A stretch of DNA of 64,000 bases from contig NC_081153.1 of assembly GCF_958295425.1 (NCBI RefSeq), positions 7,472,635-7,536,634 of the forward strand, read 5' to 3'. A program made the position numbers and the translations under genes. This DNA is from Solea solea. Its lineage: Eukaryota > Chordata > Actinopteri > Pleuronectiformes > Soleidae. The notes below the pieces were generated by a model. The model had not been told where the DNA came from. It ran no database searches and saw only the letters and a list, made by a program, of their open reading frames with translations. Below, in pieces: positions 18,818 through 31,459 of the stretch (position 1 is its first letter; each line of letters starts with the position of its first letter).

Positions 18818-21800
18818 TTTATTAAACCTTCTCTGTGGAAATAAACCTCTCACATTCTTCACCACGTATTAAAATGCATTTAAATGTAACAGAGGTAGAA
18901 CTATAACTTTGCCCTCCTATATGTCTCCTCCTCTGACTGTGAATCTGTCTTTTTAAAAACTCTATATTTCTTTTTTTGGTCTTTATAAAAATAGAGGTTC
19001 TGGATGTATAGGATTTAGGATCATGTGGAGATGGACCTGCTCCTCCTCGACTCGGCCTCCGCTCTCTCCTCCTCTGTGACGGCCCACGGCTGAATCTCCC
19101 CTCTGCCAAATATGGTGTAAAAGAACGCTCCGCCCACGTTGATCGCGGCTGCGACACAGAACACCGTCCTCCAGCCGGACAGTGTGTGCTGAGGAGGAGG
19201 AAGAAAGAGAAGGATTACTAGAAATGTTTCCTGTGATTAAGAGTAATGTGTAAATAATTTATTTGGCGCAAATGTGAATGTTTTTAAATCCAAGTTAAAA
19301 CATCTCATGATGCTGATGACTGAGCTCTTTTAAAGCACATTCAATTTTCATATTTTGCTGCACTGTAAAACATTTTCTTTTTTTTTTTAAAATAATTTAA
19401 TTTAATGTAAATGATTGTTTTATGCTCCATTTAAACTTCTTATTATTCTGTACTCAATCCAAGTAGATCACATTAATGACTATTCCCTACGTTAAAACAA
19501 ACTGTGACTTTGTTGTGTAAATCCATGTTTTAATTTCATGTACTCATTTGAGAAGCACAACAGTGCCACCATGAGGAAAAACCATGGTAATACACATGCA
19601 CATTTTATCAGAATGGATGGAGATTCAGGAAGTGGTGACAATTATGACATCGACAAAACAAACTGAATTAGAGCTGCGACAATTAATTGATTATTCATCG
19701 ATTACTAAATTAATCCACTGACTATTTTGTTAGTCAAATAATCGTTTTGGATGTTATTCTAATAATTAAAACAAAGATTTCTCTCTGACTTTACAGCTTC
19801 TTAGATGTGAATATTATCTGTTTTTTTTGCTCCATTACAAACAACACAAAAAAACAATCAGTTAATCGAGAAAAGCCCCAAACACTGTTCACATGACTGA
19901 TTTCATGACTGAGTGAATCCACCTACATCTTCTGTGAAGTATCCCGTCACGATGGGAGCCACGATGCCCGGGATTGTCCCGAATGTGTTGGTGATTCCCA
20001 GAAGGAATCCTGCATATCTGCAGGCCAGAGACAACAATGTCTTATAACACTGTTTTACAGCTATTAAATATGATAGACAACATAAAGATGGAAAATAATC
20101 CAAATGAATGAGGAAATCTCACCGAGGAGCGATGTCGAGCTGGTTGATGAAGACTCCGGGGGCGCTGATCCCCCCGATGGCCATGGAGAGTGTGAGGAAG
20201 GTGACGGCGAGGACGTGGCTGCAGCCGGCGTAACCCACTGCGGCCAAGAACACAGCCGGGAACAAGAGGCCTGCGAGGAAAAGGAGACGGGGTTTAATAA
20301 AGAAACAAAAGTCAGTGGGAAACACTGACTAAAAGTGAAAACGGCTGTTTGTTCTAAATGTGAATTCTGTTTCAAGGAATCTCAGCATTGCAATATTATT
20401 CAAAACTTGTTGTACAGTACAGTGTTTTCCAAAGACTGGGTCGGGACCCACAGATGGGTCGTACGGGATTTGTTTTGGGTCCCCAAAAATGTTTTCATTC
20501 ATTTATTTATCAATGTGTATACTGTATGATTTAAATATCATGAATAAAAAAAGGAACCAAACGTGGAAATGAGTCGTACATACGATGTTACTGATACAGC
20601 AGTAAATCTTTAAAAAGTGGGTCCACATATACAGTAGATAGAGTTTGGTAAATTAGATGAGGTGATTGCATGTTACAGTCCTTAAATATTTGATTTCGTA
20701 AAGAAACCTGTTGAGGACACATAGATGTTTTGCTACCTTTTATTTTTGGATTTCAAAGGTGCCTATGTTTTATATGAAAAGTTTGTTGAGCCTTTTTCTA
20801 TTTGATATGCTTAATTATCTTTAAAAAAATAAACAAATACTTTCAGTGACTCCAAACCAATGCCAGTTGCTGTCCCTGGGACACTCACCCCGCAACAGGT
20901 GAATCAGACTGACATACGGCACGATGAGGGAATCTTTAAAAAGGACGCCGGTCACTTGCCGGTGAATGTGAAGAGTTTACGAACGGCGGTGACGCTCAAC
21001 ACTCTCCTCTCGATGAGGCTGTCGGCGGCAACGGCCGACAGCAGCGAGACCAGCATGCCACCGAGGTACGGCACAGCGGACAGGAAGCTGTTCTGAGGAC
21101 AGAGAGAGAGAGAGAGACAAAGACACATTACTTCAGATGTTTCATGAATGAAGGTTGTTTTGAATGGTCTCTTTTCTGTTTTCTTGGCTCCATACAACAA
21201 AGAAATCATTCAAACTTAATATTTCTGGTTTGTGGACAAAAGAAGAACATTATTTTGAAATTCTGATGAACATTTCTTTAAGATTCTCTGACATTTTATG
21301 AACCAAACAAGTTCTTGTGCGTGTTTAAATTCATTAATTCAATCAGCAAATGATTAAATGACAACCTATCATCATGGGCTGTGACATCAAATTGACTGTA
21401 GTGGATGTATGAATTTCCATTCAGCCACTTCCTGATCTATTAACTATATATAAAAACATCAATTATTTTGATTTACAAAAATATAAAACAGAAAACTGCA
21501 ACAAATTAATCACATTTGAGAAGCTACGACTGATTCTTTTCTATTTAATAACACAACTGGAACTAAATCACACAACAACAAGCCTCTATTTATAGAGCAC
21601 TCCCCGTCTTCATGGCCACTAAAAGCTGCTTTACACGACAGTGTTTTAATTCACCCACACATCTATGTGTCTTTCACACGTCTCTCATACCCGTTGACAC
21701 AGACAGCAGGAGCAACTCGGGGGTTAAGTGTCTTGCCCAGGGACACGTCAGCATGTAGACTAAAGAAGTCGGGGATCGAAACCCTCAACCGTCCACGTTC

Positions 21801-22943
21801 TACCACTGATCCACGGCCGCCACAAATGAGATTTCATTTCTAAAACAGGACAAACTGAGCTGCAGGTCAGTATTTCTTTGTGACTGGGGAATGTTACTCT
21901 GATGAGTCCGTGTCTCACCGATTTGAGGTCAAAGTGCAGGATGTTGTCCATGTACGTGGGCAGAGAGGTGAGCAGCGTGTAGTAGGACCAGTTTGAACAC
22001 ATCTGGGTGATGATGATCGCCCACAGTGGGACGGACAGCAGCATCTGCAGCACCGGCACCGACCAACCGTGACCCGTGCCCTGATGAGATGACACCACAA
22101 ATATTTACACACACACACACATATATACATATATGTGTACATATAAATTTAAGAATTTACATTTTGCACTGGGTAACACAGGAACGCTGTCCCCTCTTAC
22201 TTTTGTCATGCGCCCTCTTATCAAAATGCTGATTTAGTGTTAGATGCTATTATTACGCCACTTTACACTACCCACATAAATATATGACATTTATGTAAAC
22301 TCTGTTGTCCCATTGTTCTGCTACTTGCCATTTAAACATACTGTACTGTCTCATCTTTAAGGCGAATACAAGAAGAAACTACAATTTCACATCAGAACAG
22401 CAGAGAGGAAGAGAAAGTATTATAAAAAAAAAAATAAAAAAAAGTGAGGGAAATGGAAACAGGAAGTTAGAGAGGACCTTTGAACTCAGTTCATTTTCTG
22501 GACCCGAGTCTCTCACTATAATGAAGTCACACAAACTAGTTCTGTGATTATAGCTACTATAAACTGAATATATTTGATTGACTGGTGACAAAACAAGACA
22601 TTTGAGGTTCAGGAAATACTGATGCTGTTTTCTTAATATATAATTAATCTAGACAATAACCAAAAAACAACAACTTGCGAACCGCTTGCTGCAGAAAACA
22701 AAATATCCATTAATAATTAATGTGCACCTGAGTTCCGATAGAGTTGATGATGTAATCGCGCTCCTCTTTGCTGATTCGACGGTGGGTCCGAGGGTCATCT
22801 GACACCAAAATAAACCAAAACACGGCCCAGAGGCAACCGGCGCCTCCTGACAGGAGAAGAGAGGGACAGAGAGTCAGACTTTTGCTGCACATGGTGAATA
22901 ATTATATAATACAATTACATGCTTAATATATATACATATATAT

Positions 22944-22976
<33 letters not shown>

Positions 22977-22992
22977 CACACACATACACACA

Positions 22993-23026
<34 letters not shown>

Positions 23027-23067
23027 CGTATGTGTATATATATATACACATATATATATATACATAG

Positions 23068-23103
<36 letters not shown>

Positions 23104-24896
23104 CGGTCCCTCACCACAGATGTAGAACACAGCGGGCCAGCCCAGTGCTTGGCTGATGACGCCTGTGAGCGGCAGAGCCACGAAGGCTCCAAAGCTTGAG
23201 CCAGAGCCCGACAGGGTCATGAGGCGAGAGCGCTCCAGTGGGGGCGCCCACCGAGCCCACATTGCCGTCATGGCCGGGAACGTCACACCCTGAAATACAC
23301 AGCGAGGCAGACTCATTGAGTGAAACACAAAAACTTTACCAAAATATGAAAAAGGAGGACAGAGTGAGGTTAAGGCAGTCACACCTCGACAAAGCCCTCC
23401 AATGCTCGCAGAGCGAACAGCCAGTAGGAGCCCATCTGAGCAGCCAGAGGGGTGAGGAGGGTGAGGGCAGCTGTGCCCAGAACACCCAAACCCAGGAAGA
23501 TGCTCCCCCCATAGTGACCGGCCAGGTAACCTCCCGGGATCTGAGTGCAGATGTAACCGAAGAAAAACGCCCCCAGCAGCCAACCCTGAGTCTCCGAGTC
23601 CCAGGGATACTGAGGGACCTGGAACGAGAGGAGGAAGAGATGATAAGGAGAGGATGGGGAGACGATGAAGACAGGAGACAAGAGAAGACAGAGAGGGGAG
23701 AAGATAGAGAGAGACAGCATGAAGACAGCACGTTAAGAGGATGAAAAAAGGATGAAGAGAGAATGTATAGAGAGAGAATAAAGAAAGACAGGAAGAGGAT
23801 GAAGACAAGGAGAGAGAACGGAAAGATGACAGGATAAAGAGGATGACAGCACGAGGAGAAGACGGAGAGAGGACAAAGAAAAGACGGAGAGGATGGAGAG
23901 AAGACGAAGGGACGATAAAGAGATGACAAAGAGAGGATGGAGAGACGATGAAGACAGGAGGAGGTGAAGATGGAGAGGGGATCAGGAAAAGACAGACAGA
24001 GATTAAGAAAGCACATTGAGAGGATGAAGAACAGAGGGATAGCGGGATGAAGAGAGAATAGAGAGTCGATGGTGACAAGAAGGAGAGATGGCAGAGAGAT
24101 GAGGATGAAGCGAAGATAAAGAAATTCTTAAATTTTACACACTGGTCCTTTAAAACTTTAAAAAACATGAATAATTTTTTTTTTACCCCATCAGGTTGTA
24201 CGAAGGAGTCACTTGTGTTTCCTCTCGCTGACGGCAGAGGACACGCGTGCACGATGGAGCTGTTCTTCGCTGGCGTGGGATCAGTGTTGTTCACCATGGC
24301 GACCATGGCAACGCTGAGGTTGACCCGCAGACCATAGACCACGGAGAAGCCGAAGAACATGAGGACGGCGAGGTTGAGGCGAGCCGAGCAGCACTGAGGA
24401 GACACTGCTTCAAAAACACAACCTCACGTTAAATGTTTCATTTATGGAGAAATTTGATTAATTTTGCATATATTTCTATTATAGATGTTACATTAGATTA
24501 GATTAGATAGCTTTATTTATCTCACAGTGGAGAGAAAACGGCGTTACAGCAGCTCAACAATAGATAAAAAACAAACAATATACAAGTAAGTAGTGCATAT
24601 AGTTTCATTTACGTCAACGGTTTCACTCTGATTGTCCTGAGTGCTTCTGTCGTGATCATTATATGTTATGAAGCAGTAAAATCACAAGAGGAACACTGTT
24701 AAGAGAAATGGACCAAAACAGGATGAGAACTGTTTTTGCCTTTGTTCCGTTTTTCTTCTTTCTGATGAGAAAACAATAATAATAATAAAAAAAAATCCCC
24801 CACACCTGCATCGCTCTTGATGAGAGGTTCGCTGTCCTCGTTGTCGTCCGCGGGGGCATCGATGGAGTTGATGGAGTGGCCATTAGGTGGCGACAT
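18818..24896 (-). CDS. slc17a5: Sialin, lysosomal sialic acid/H+ exporter (513 aa)
   Basis: Sialin, an MFS anion transporter, carries sialic acid out of lysosomes with protons and can carry acidic amino acids in vesicles. Ten coding exons: 24806-24896 (ATG 24894-24896), 24187-24407, 23385-23618, 23115-23289, 22728-22846, 21919-22080, 20960-21092, 20123-20270, 19927-20017 and 19021-19188 (stop 19021-19023). They join in frame to 513 aa. The N-terminus has an acidic dileucine lysosomal signal (DSEPLI, residues 21-26) and CCSARLN, whose Arg40 matches human Arg39 mutated in Salla disease. [25 protein letters not shown] and the late [15 protein letters not shown] helix are family hallmarks. Intron 7 uses a GC donor, and intron 9 is best read with donor GTAGGT at 19926. 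The poly(A) signal is at 18818-18823. An upstream non-coding exon is likely at 28247 and beyond. Sialin is next to EEF1A1 in mammals, which supports the assignment. Confidence 0.95.
19672..19885. repeat. AT-rich taatcgattaat repeat, copy in slc17a5 intron
   Basis: Begins gagctgcgacaattaattg and contains agtcaaataatcgttttgg. It lies directly next to the slc17a5 exon at 19927-20017. Confidence 0.7.
22925..23104. repeat. (TA)n/(CA)n/(CATATA)n microsatellite in slc17a5 intron
   Basis: About 180 bp of alternating TA, CA and CATATA units lie immediately before the slc17a5 exon at 23115-23289, only about 10 bp from its donor. Length changes here could affect splicing. Several ORFs in this area are repeat artefacts. 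Confidence 0.9.
23619..24120. repeat. Purine-rich degenerate minisatellite filling slc17a5 intron 2
   Basis: Nearly all of the 568 bp intron is a degenerate array of GA-rich words (gaggatgaagacag, gagagagaac and similar) on the plus strand, so the sense transcript is polypyrimidine-rich. No unit length is strictly kept. The strand bias leaves one sense frame free of stops. Confidence 0.8.
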
Positions 24897-24906
24897 GGCA
24901 GTCAGC

Positions 24907-27900
24907 TGACCCGGCGGAGGTTAAAAAATCAGTGAGTCATGGTGTCGCCCAGAGGATCTACACACAGATGAGTCATTACCACGTGCAACTGACACCAAGG
25001 TTATAAAAAATGTGTTAGTTAAAATAGTTTTGAGAGCAGTTTTGCTAGTTTTTTTATTCGTTTTTTTTGGAATATGGAGTATTTGCCACGTGCAAAATTC
25101 AAAAAGGTCATTTTTGTTCTTACCAAAAAGGTCATAATTAGTATTGTGTCATAAAAAACCCTGGATCAAATATAACAGTCTACAGGAAATTAGACTGAAG
25201 TGCAAAATGTGCATCATACAGCTGAGGTTGGGTGCAGTTAAAGTGCAGTTAGGTAAAAACTATAGCCAACAGACTCACATGAACATAACAACATAAATAA
25301 TCATTATAATAAATATCCCTCATAAGACAAATCACATAGTTTATGAGTCAAGAGTCTCAGGAGCTCAAAATAAAAGACTAGAGGTTTGATTCACTTAGAT
25401 GAACCAACTCAAACCAATTAACTACATAACACGTTATGTTGGACTTGCATAGCCGTATGTCCCTTAATTGAAAAAAAAAAAATGTTATGAATGAAAATAC
25501 AACCCTTTGAAATTGCCTTCATGTGAACCCAAAAGGATCATGTATGATGAAAACTAAGCACATTTTCACTACAATTTTAGTTAGCTTTATAAACACACAA
25601 TTCAGTTTCAGTTAGTTATCGTTAAGAAACAGAAAGAAAAAAGTCTAGTTCTTATTTCTATTTCAGTTAACAACAATGTCTTTGCAGTTTCAGTTCTCAT
25701 TATTTTCGTTAACTAACTAATAACCTTGATATACACACACACACATACTATGACACCTCCTTCTCTTTCATACAGTTTCACCAAACCTGCACTTACAGGT
25801 TAAGATACTCAGAGAAACGCTTCACCTCAGCGAATCAGGAGCTGGAACCTGTCATTACAGAAAAGAAAAAAGGGTTTGTTGTCATTGTTGTTATGGTTTT
25901 TTGATACAACCTCCTCACAATATCAACTATTCATGACCTAAGAAAATCACCTGCTCTCTTGGCTCGATGCCAAATTCTTTACAATCTTCCTAGTGGGTTT
26001 TTTTTTAAAACTTTTCATGAGACTGAACATCAACAGAGAGCTAAAGGTGACGTTAGAGACAACGTATCAGAGGGAATTCCCTGAAACACACAGTGACTTA
26101 AGTCCGAGATATTCAGTGATCTGGAGTGACTTTAAATCTCATGAAAGGATTGTCCCAATAACTATTATTTTCAGTCATTTGTTTCCTCAACTAAGAAAAC
26201 TCAATAATATAAAAGCAACAACAAATGTACTAAGCCCAGGGAGGCGTCTTTTAAATGTTTAACTGAACATTTTGTCTCATGTTTAAGAAAGAAAAACCTG
26301 GTCATGTTGGCGTGTTTTGTCCTTTGGGTATTTTTGATTCCTGAGCAATAGATTATCATAATAGTTTAAATGTTTGTTTAAAAAATAGATTGACATTGTA
26401 AAAGAAAGTGGATTATGGAATCCACTTTCTTCATTTGTTTGACTTACAATTTACTGCATCATGTGTTCGAGGAATCCAGCAGGAAATGAGACAAACTGGC
26501 TGACTGAGAGAATTCTCCGTAGTGCGAACTGGATGATTTATCTGTAAGTCAATAATCAGCCACATCAGGTATTTGTGTATTTCAGGGAAAAAAACAAGAT
26601 AATCTTTCAATATTTACCTTCACACACCCTGTATATATCAGTGGTACAGCTGTTTATCACTGTTTCACCATTGATTCTGACCTCTAGTCAACTTAAACTG
26701 CTTCATACCATGTGACTCGTGTGTGGTGATACTGTTAGAGTCTGCGACTCTGTCATGAGATCTTTGGAGAGAAAAAGTCCAATTCACGTGTGGAACAATC
26801 ACAGTGTTGTATTTTAACCAAAAAAATTGACTTTTTTTGCTTCCGACATTGAGCCGTGAATGAAACTGTAATTTTTCAGTAAATGTAACTGAAAGACAAC
26901 AGAAATGAAGTTGTTTTTGTCAAACAAACTGACATAATTGGCTGCATCATGTGTCAGAGAAATCAAAATTTGCTGCGTCCTGTCTAAGAGAAATCAGATA
27001 TCAATATCGTAACGACATCATGATAATATTGTATTGTGTTGTCTCTGGGTATTTGCACACCAAACATATAAAATATTGTTTATATTTGTGACCGGGATGG
27101 GAATCAGTATCGTCCCATGCTGGTCAAAATCACTGGATCAGATATCGGATAGATAAAATGCAAAAATCCTTGTCCCATGTTTGGTGCTCTCGTGCAAACT
27201 CCAAACGGGCAATTTTGTGCCATTGAAGGAGACGAGGCCTTTGAAGACGTTTTTTGTTCTTAAAACCCTGCTCTCGCAGATGCCGTCTTAAATGTAAGAT
27301 GAAAAAATGTCACTGAAACAAGGTGGTTAAAACCACAGCACTCTGTCTCATTCCAAGGTCGTTTCCACGTGGACCTTTAATGATTTGCTGTTTGTCTGGA
27401 AGAGATTTGTCAATGTAAAAAAACGCACAAATCTATAATGTTGTTTCACACTGTTACGCAACCAGATACTTTCAAATCAGTCACAAATGAATATATATAT
27501 ATGTATACTGCATGTTTCACTAAGCATTTTTAGCTGAGTCATGTTTGGGCAGTTTATTTCCTTTTTTGAGAGAAGTGCAGCATCATCACAAATGGCATAT
27601 ATTGTTACTTCTGCTTAAATACAGGATATACATAGTTCCTTAATTACAGACAGGGTATGTGTATGAGGATAATGTTGGCAGGCATTAAAGGATCAGTTCA
27701 GGGTTTTGTTTTGGAAGAGGTGGCTGTGGCAGGTTACAATACGTCATCATTCCTTCTGTTTGAAGAGGACATGTATGCATTGATGTAATATGAATGGAGA
27801 TGTTGTCAGTTCTGTATATTTCCAATACTTTCAGTGGTTTACCATGTTCTCAGGCAGCTATTTGGTGCCAGTGTGTAACTAAAATGGGTGGTCAGAAACC

Positions 27901-28246
27901 TTGATAAAACTTTAATATTCTGTGAATAATAAATCTAATATGCAAAATAGAACGTTCAATTGTTGAATGTTAGTTTTTTTTTTGGCTGGTGCGGCTTTTA
28001 AAGGGCTACAATTCAACTTCTCTGCTGTCCCCGTTCACATCAAGGAAATTCGTAAACCGTGTTCTTGTTCTCTGTCAGCTTCTTTAAAAACACATCGCTG
28101 TTTACTGTTTGTGACTCACTAACTATGCGTAACACCTTATACACTTGACTTAACTATCCCTTTAATGTCAAAACCAGTTTAGTGAGCTTTGTAACACTCG
28201 ACTAGTAACAGCTAGTCTATGGACCTTTTGTTTTGATAAAACTCAC
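24907..28246. other. Probable first intron of slc17a5, no gene seen
   Basis: No exon is recognised between the ATG exon (acceptor at about 24906, GGGTCAG then CTGACTGCCATG) and the proposed 5' exon at 28247. The intron holds an AT-rich copy of fish repeats near 25020-25720, a perfect 13 bp hairpin at 26402-26431, and at 27287-27490 one arm of a roughly 205 bp inverted repeat whose partner lies at 31806-32010. Confidence 0.5.
27287..27490 (+). repeat. Inverted repeat, left copy
   Basis: About 205 bp that recur in reverse orientation at 31806-32010 with high similarity by eye. Shared words include ggtggttaaaaccacagca, cgtttccacgtggacc and gtttcacactgttacgcaac. The copies flank the slc17a5 5' exon and mycbp. 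Confidence 0.85.
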
Positions 28247-28520
28247 CTCCTCGAGGAGTTTGACCCAGAAAAAGCCGGTGAACGAAGTGAAGCAGAACAC
28301 AAAACGACCTCTAAACCGTGAAACCGGCCGAAGTGAATCATGTCAGAGCCGGTGAAACAACGAACGAACCGGTTCGGCTGTTGTTTTTCTTCTCTCTCGC
28401 CAGAAACTCCGCTTTTCTACGTTTTCACAGAAACGCTGACGTTCTACAGACTGGAGCACACACTGCTGCTGTCAAACCGCCTGCTCTTATGTTTTATAAA
28501 TCAGCGCTGAGGATGTGACG
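28247..28520 (-). other. slc17a5: Probable 5' non-coding exon and promoter area of slc17a5
   Basis: On the minus strand the sequence CTCGAGGAG is followed by a good donor (GTGAGTTT) at 28246, upstream of the ATG exon, which itself has an acceptor 10 bp before the start codon. The stretch is richer in C and G than its surroundings, as expected of a promoter-proximal exon. No TATA box is seen. The assignment rests on position and splice signals only. Confidence 0.45.
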
Positions 28521-29780
28521 CGGAGGCTCCCCGGTAGTGTGGATTTTCAGTGGGTTGCCAGGTTGGCCTTTTTTCTGCTTTTTAATTGACAAAAAATGCA
28601 CTCAAAAAAAAAACTTAAAAACCAAACGAAAACAGTATTTTTGTTCACTTAGCCCTTAATGTATTAGCAGTGTTTGGGAGCTGTAAAAAAAACATTTGGT
28701 GCAACTGTAAAATTTGATTTACGTACAAAACGGTTCTCGTTTTTTTTTAAACAAATCAATCGCTTCTTGAGTAATAATTCTGTTTTTCCTGTCCTCCATA
28801 AATATACAGTGTGTCAACTCAAATCAATGGGTCACTTAATACAGTTTATATTATATTATTGTTGTAATTCAACATTATCTTGTGCTTGTGTGGATTTCAG
28901 CGACTGTAGAAATATTCTATGCTATTGTAAAAAACTAAACAAAAAACCACCCTCACAGATATCAAATGTTATGTAGCTGTATTAATGAATGTTAAACATA
29001 TTTTTTGACTGTTGATTTTTTAAAAGGAAAAGCCCATCAAAGTCAGTCCTTTTATTACAAAACACCAAAATCAATCGAAAAGTTTTTTATTTTCATCATA
29101 TTAAAAGTGGATTTTTCGGGATTATTTGCTACGTAATCATACAAATCATTAAGTCTGATTGTGGACACAAAAAAAGACATTTGCTTACATCACTATTTCC
29201 AGGTTTGGGAAACAATCAACATTTTATGGGCCAAACAACGACTCAGTTATTCGAGTAAGTACTCAACAGATTAATTGATTGTGAAAATAATTGCTAGTTG
29301 TAGCTCAAAAGAGTAACTGACCAGTTTTAAATATTAGCTCTTATTCCTTTAGCTCCACGAATGTGGATAAAGGTTGCTCTTCTTTTTGAGCTTGTAAAAC
29401 AATTTTGTACTTTTTCCATCAACTTTTGCGTGTGTGTGTGTGTGTTTTGTGGCAGCTGTAGGAAATAAAGAGCTGTAGAAAAAAACCATATATATATATG
29501 TACATGTATGTATAAAGATAAAGATAAAAGATAAAATTAACAAAAAGGGAAAAAAAATTATAAAAGGGTCAAAGGATAAAAGGGACATGGACTATCAACC
29601 AAACAACCACCCAGTCTGTGGGAAAGATACTTGATTAATTTAATTTTTATTTGTCCAACCTGGCAACACCAGTTCTCCAGTTGGCATGTGAATACAACAG
29701 CAGCACACACACACTAGAACTCCGTTCAAACGCAACTCGTTTAAACTCTTCTCTGTAGTTTAGTGGCTTTTTTCAACAAA
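28521..29780. other. Intergenic stretch between slc17a5 and mycbp
   Basis: No gene is seen. It contains T-rich runs, a fragment of the AT-rich taatcgattaat repeat family at about 29205-29310, and a short (GT)n at about 29430-29445. Confidence 0.5.
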
Positions 29781-29861
29781 CTGTTAGTTAATTAGGTTAA
29801 AAAAAGAAAAAAATAGAAAGAATATAAAAAACAAGTCCTTCACGTTTACCGTCATTGTCGT

Positions 29862-29875
29862 GTTGTTATGGTAAC
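29862..29875. promoter_or_regulatory. RFX X-box-like site upstream of mycbp
   Basis: GTTGTTATGGTAAC lies about 105 bp before the mycbp start codon. Its second half (GGTAAC) is a full RFX half-site and the whole fits the X-box spacing, with a degenerate first half. RFX X-boxes mark ciliary genes. Binding is inferred from sequence only. Confidence 0.5.
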
Positions 29876-29978
29876 GACTCCGTCGCGTGTTGACACAAAC
29901 AAACAGCTGGTGAAAGTCTGACTTAATTAACCTGACAGTTTTCATACCTACGGAAACCCCACAGCTGTCACTACAATC

Positions 29979-30342
29979 ATGGCCCATTACAGAGTAAGTA
30001 CACGTGCAGCGGCAGAAGCTTTATTTACAAAGTTAACACAAATAAAAGTTTATGGTTCGTCCGACGTAGCATGTGCTAACTGTGTAGCATCGTAGCAATG
30101 TAGAAACTAGGCCGTGAACGCACCACAGGCTTAGTTCGTCTTTATCTTGTTGTCGTTTAGACGACCTACGTAATACAACTCTCAAAAGAGTTCAAAATGT
30201 CTTTGATTCATTTGTGTCCTGCAGACTTCCGGTTGGAAATTATATATTTGTTGTGATTTTTCAGGCCCCAGAAGCGAAACGAGAGCAGTTCAGAAGATAC
30301 TTGGAGAAATCGGGAGTATTGGACACTTTAACAAGTGGTGAG

Positions 30343-30381
<39 letters not shown>

Positions 30382-31296
30382 CACGGTGGAGGTGACAGTT
30401 CAGAGGCGTTTCGAGGAGTTCTGGGGCCTCAGGGGACCCAAAATCAACCAGAACAACCATCACGCCATAAAAAGTCACATAGTCATGTCTTCTATAAGGG
30501 GGGGCAGGCAGTGTTATAATGTTATAAAGTTTTGACGTATTATCACGTATTTTTCCGGTTATGCATCTATTTATTAAATGTTTATGCAGTTTTTTCAATG
30601 AAGTAATTTTTAAAATAACACCATTTGAGTTTTTGAGTAAAAATTTGATATTACCATATTATTTGACATGACTGAACCTGACTTGAGACAGAACCAAAAC
30701 AAAACAAAAACGCATCACGTGTTCTCTGAAAGTGGGTATTCTGAGTAGTGTTTTACCATGATACTGAGACAGTTCCCTGCTTCACCTCTTATTCACCTTC
30801 ATCTCTGCTGAGCTGCCTCATCACCATCTTGTCTCTCTTTTGCAGTTCTCGTGGCACTTTATGAGGAAACTGACAAACCCAACAATGCACTAGAGTATCC
30901 TTTTCTTGAGTACTAGCAACATACTATACACACAGAGTGTCACTTGCAACTTCTGCCAAAATATAAGTGTTTTTGTTAGCGACAACACTGACATCAGCTT
31001 TTAACTGAATGTTGACATTGACCTTGACCGACCTGCACAGCTTCATAAAGCTTCACCTCGGTGCAGCTGGTCCAGAGCCAGCAGACTCTGAGACTCTTCG
31101 CTCGGAGATGGCTGATCTTCAGCAGAAGTGCAACCTGCTCATGGAGGAGAACAAAGAGCTGAGGAACAAGGTGAGAAGCTGCTTAGACACACACACACAC
31201 ATCGAAACGTTATCTTCTGCTCTGACCTCTAACCTCTGACCTCTTCTCCTTATCTTTGTCCAGCTGATGCAGTATGAACCGTCGCCTGCGGAGTAA
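29979..31296 (+). CDS. mycbp: c-Myc-binding protein (AMY-1), 99 aa
   Basis: MYCBP binds the N-terminus of c-Myc and AKAP-type anchors. Its algal orthologue FAP174 sits at the base of a radial spoke in cilia. Five coding exons: 29979-29993 (MAHYR), 30265-30337, 30846-30894, 31041-31170 and 31264-31296 (stop TAA). They join in frame to 99 aa, close to the 103 aa human protein, and all introns are GT-AG. Family marks are the start MAHY, KREQFRRYLEKSGVLDTLT and VLVALYEE, followed by a C-terminal coiled coil (LRSEMADLQQKCNLLMEEN, about residues 65-90) ending near QYEP. Intron 2 contains a (CA)n run at 30344-30380. A poly(A) signal AATAAA is at 31443-31448. An X-box-like site lies upstream. mycbp is convergent with gja9. 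Confidence 0.96.
30344..30380. repeat. (CA)n microsatellite in mycbp intron 2
   Basis: About 18 CA units begin a few bases after the intron 2 donor. Confidence 0.9.
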
Positions 31297-31459
31297 AGAA
31301 GTGGAGTTTTGTCAAATATATTTGTGTAAATTAGAAAAACGTGAAACCGTAGCCGTTTTTGTTGAGTATGTAATGTTTTTTGTTACAGTCATGGTCGTAC
31401 AGTGAACACAAAGACTGTTATTTTTTGTTTTGCAACAAGAATAATAAACATTTTTTTCC

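Noticed and set aside
20950..20960. Assembly error instead of a GC donor in slc17a5
   Set aside because: The rest of the donor (GCAAGTG) fits the GC-AG consensus and the frame is kept. An error remains possible but is not needed.
22915..24405. 496-codon ORF on the minus strand as a separate protein
   Set aside because: It is slc17a5 exons 2 and 4 linked through two introns and a microsatellite. The spliced gene explains it; kept only as a finding.
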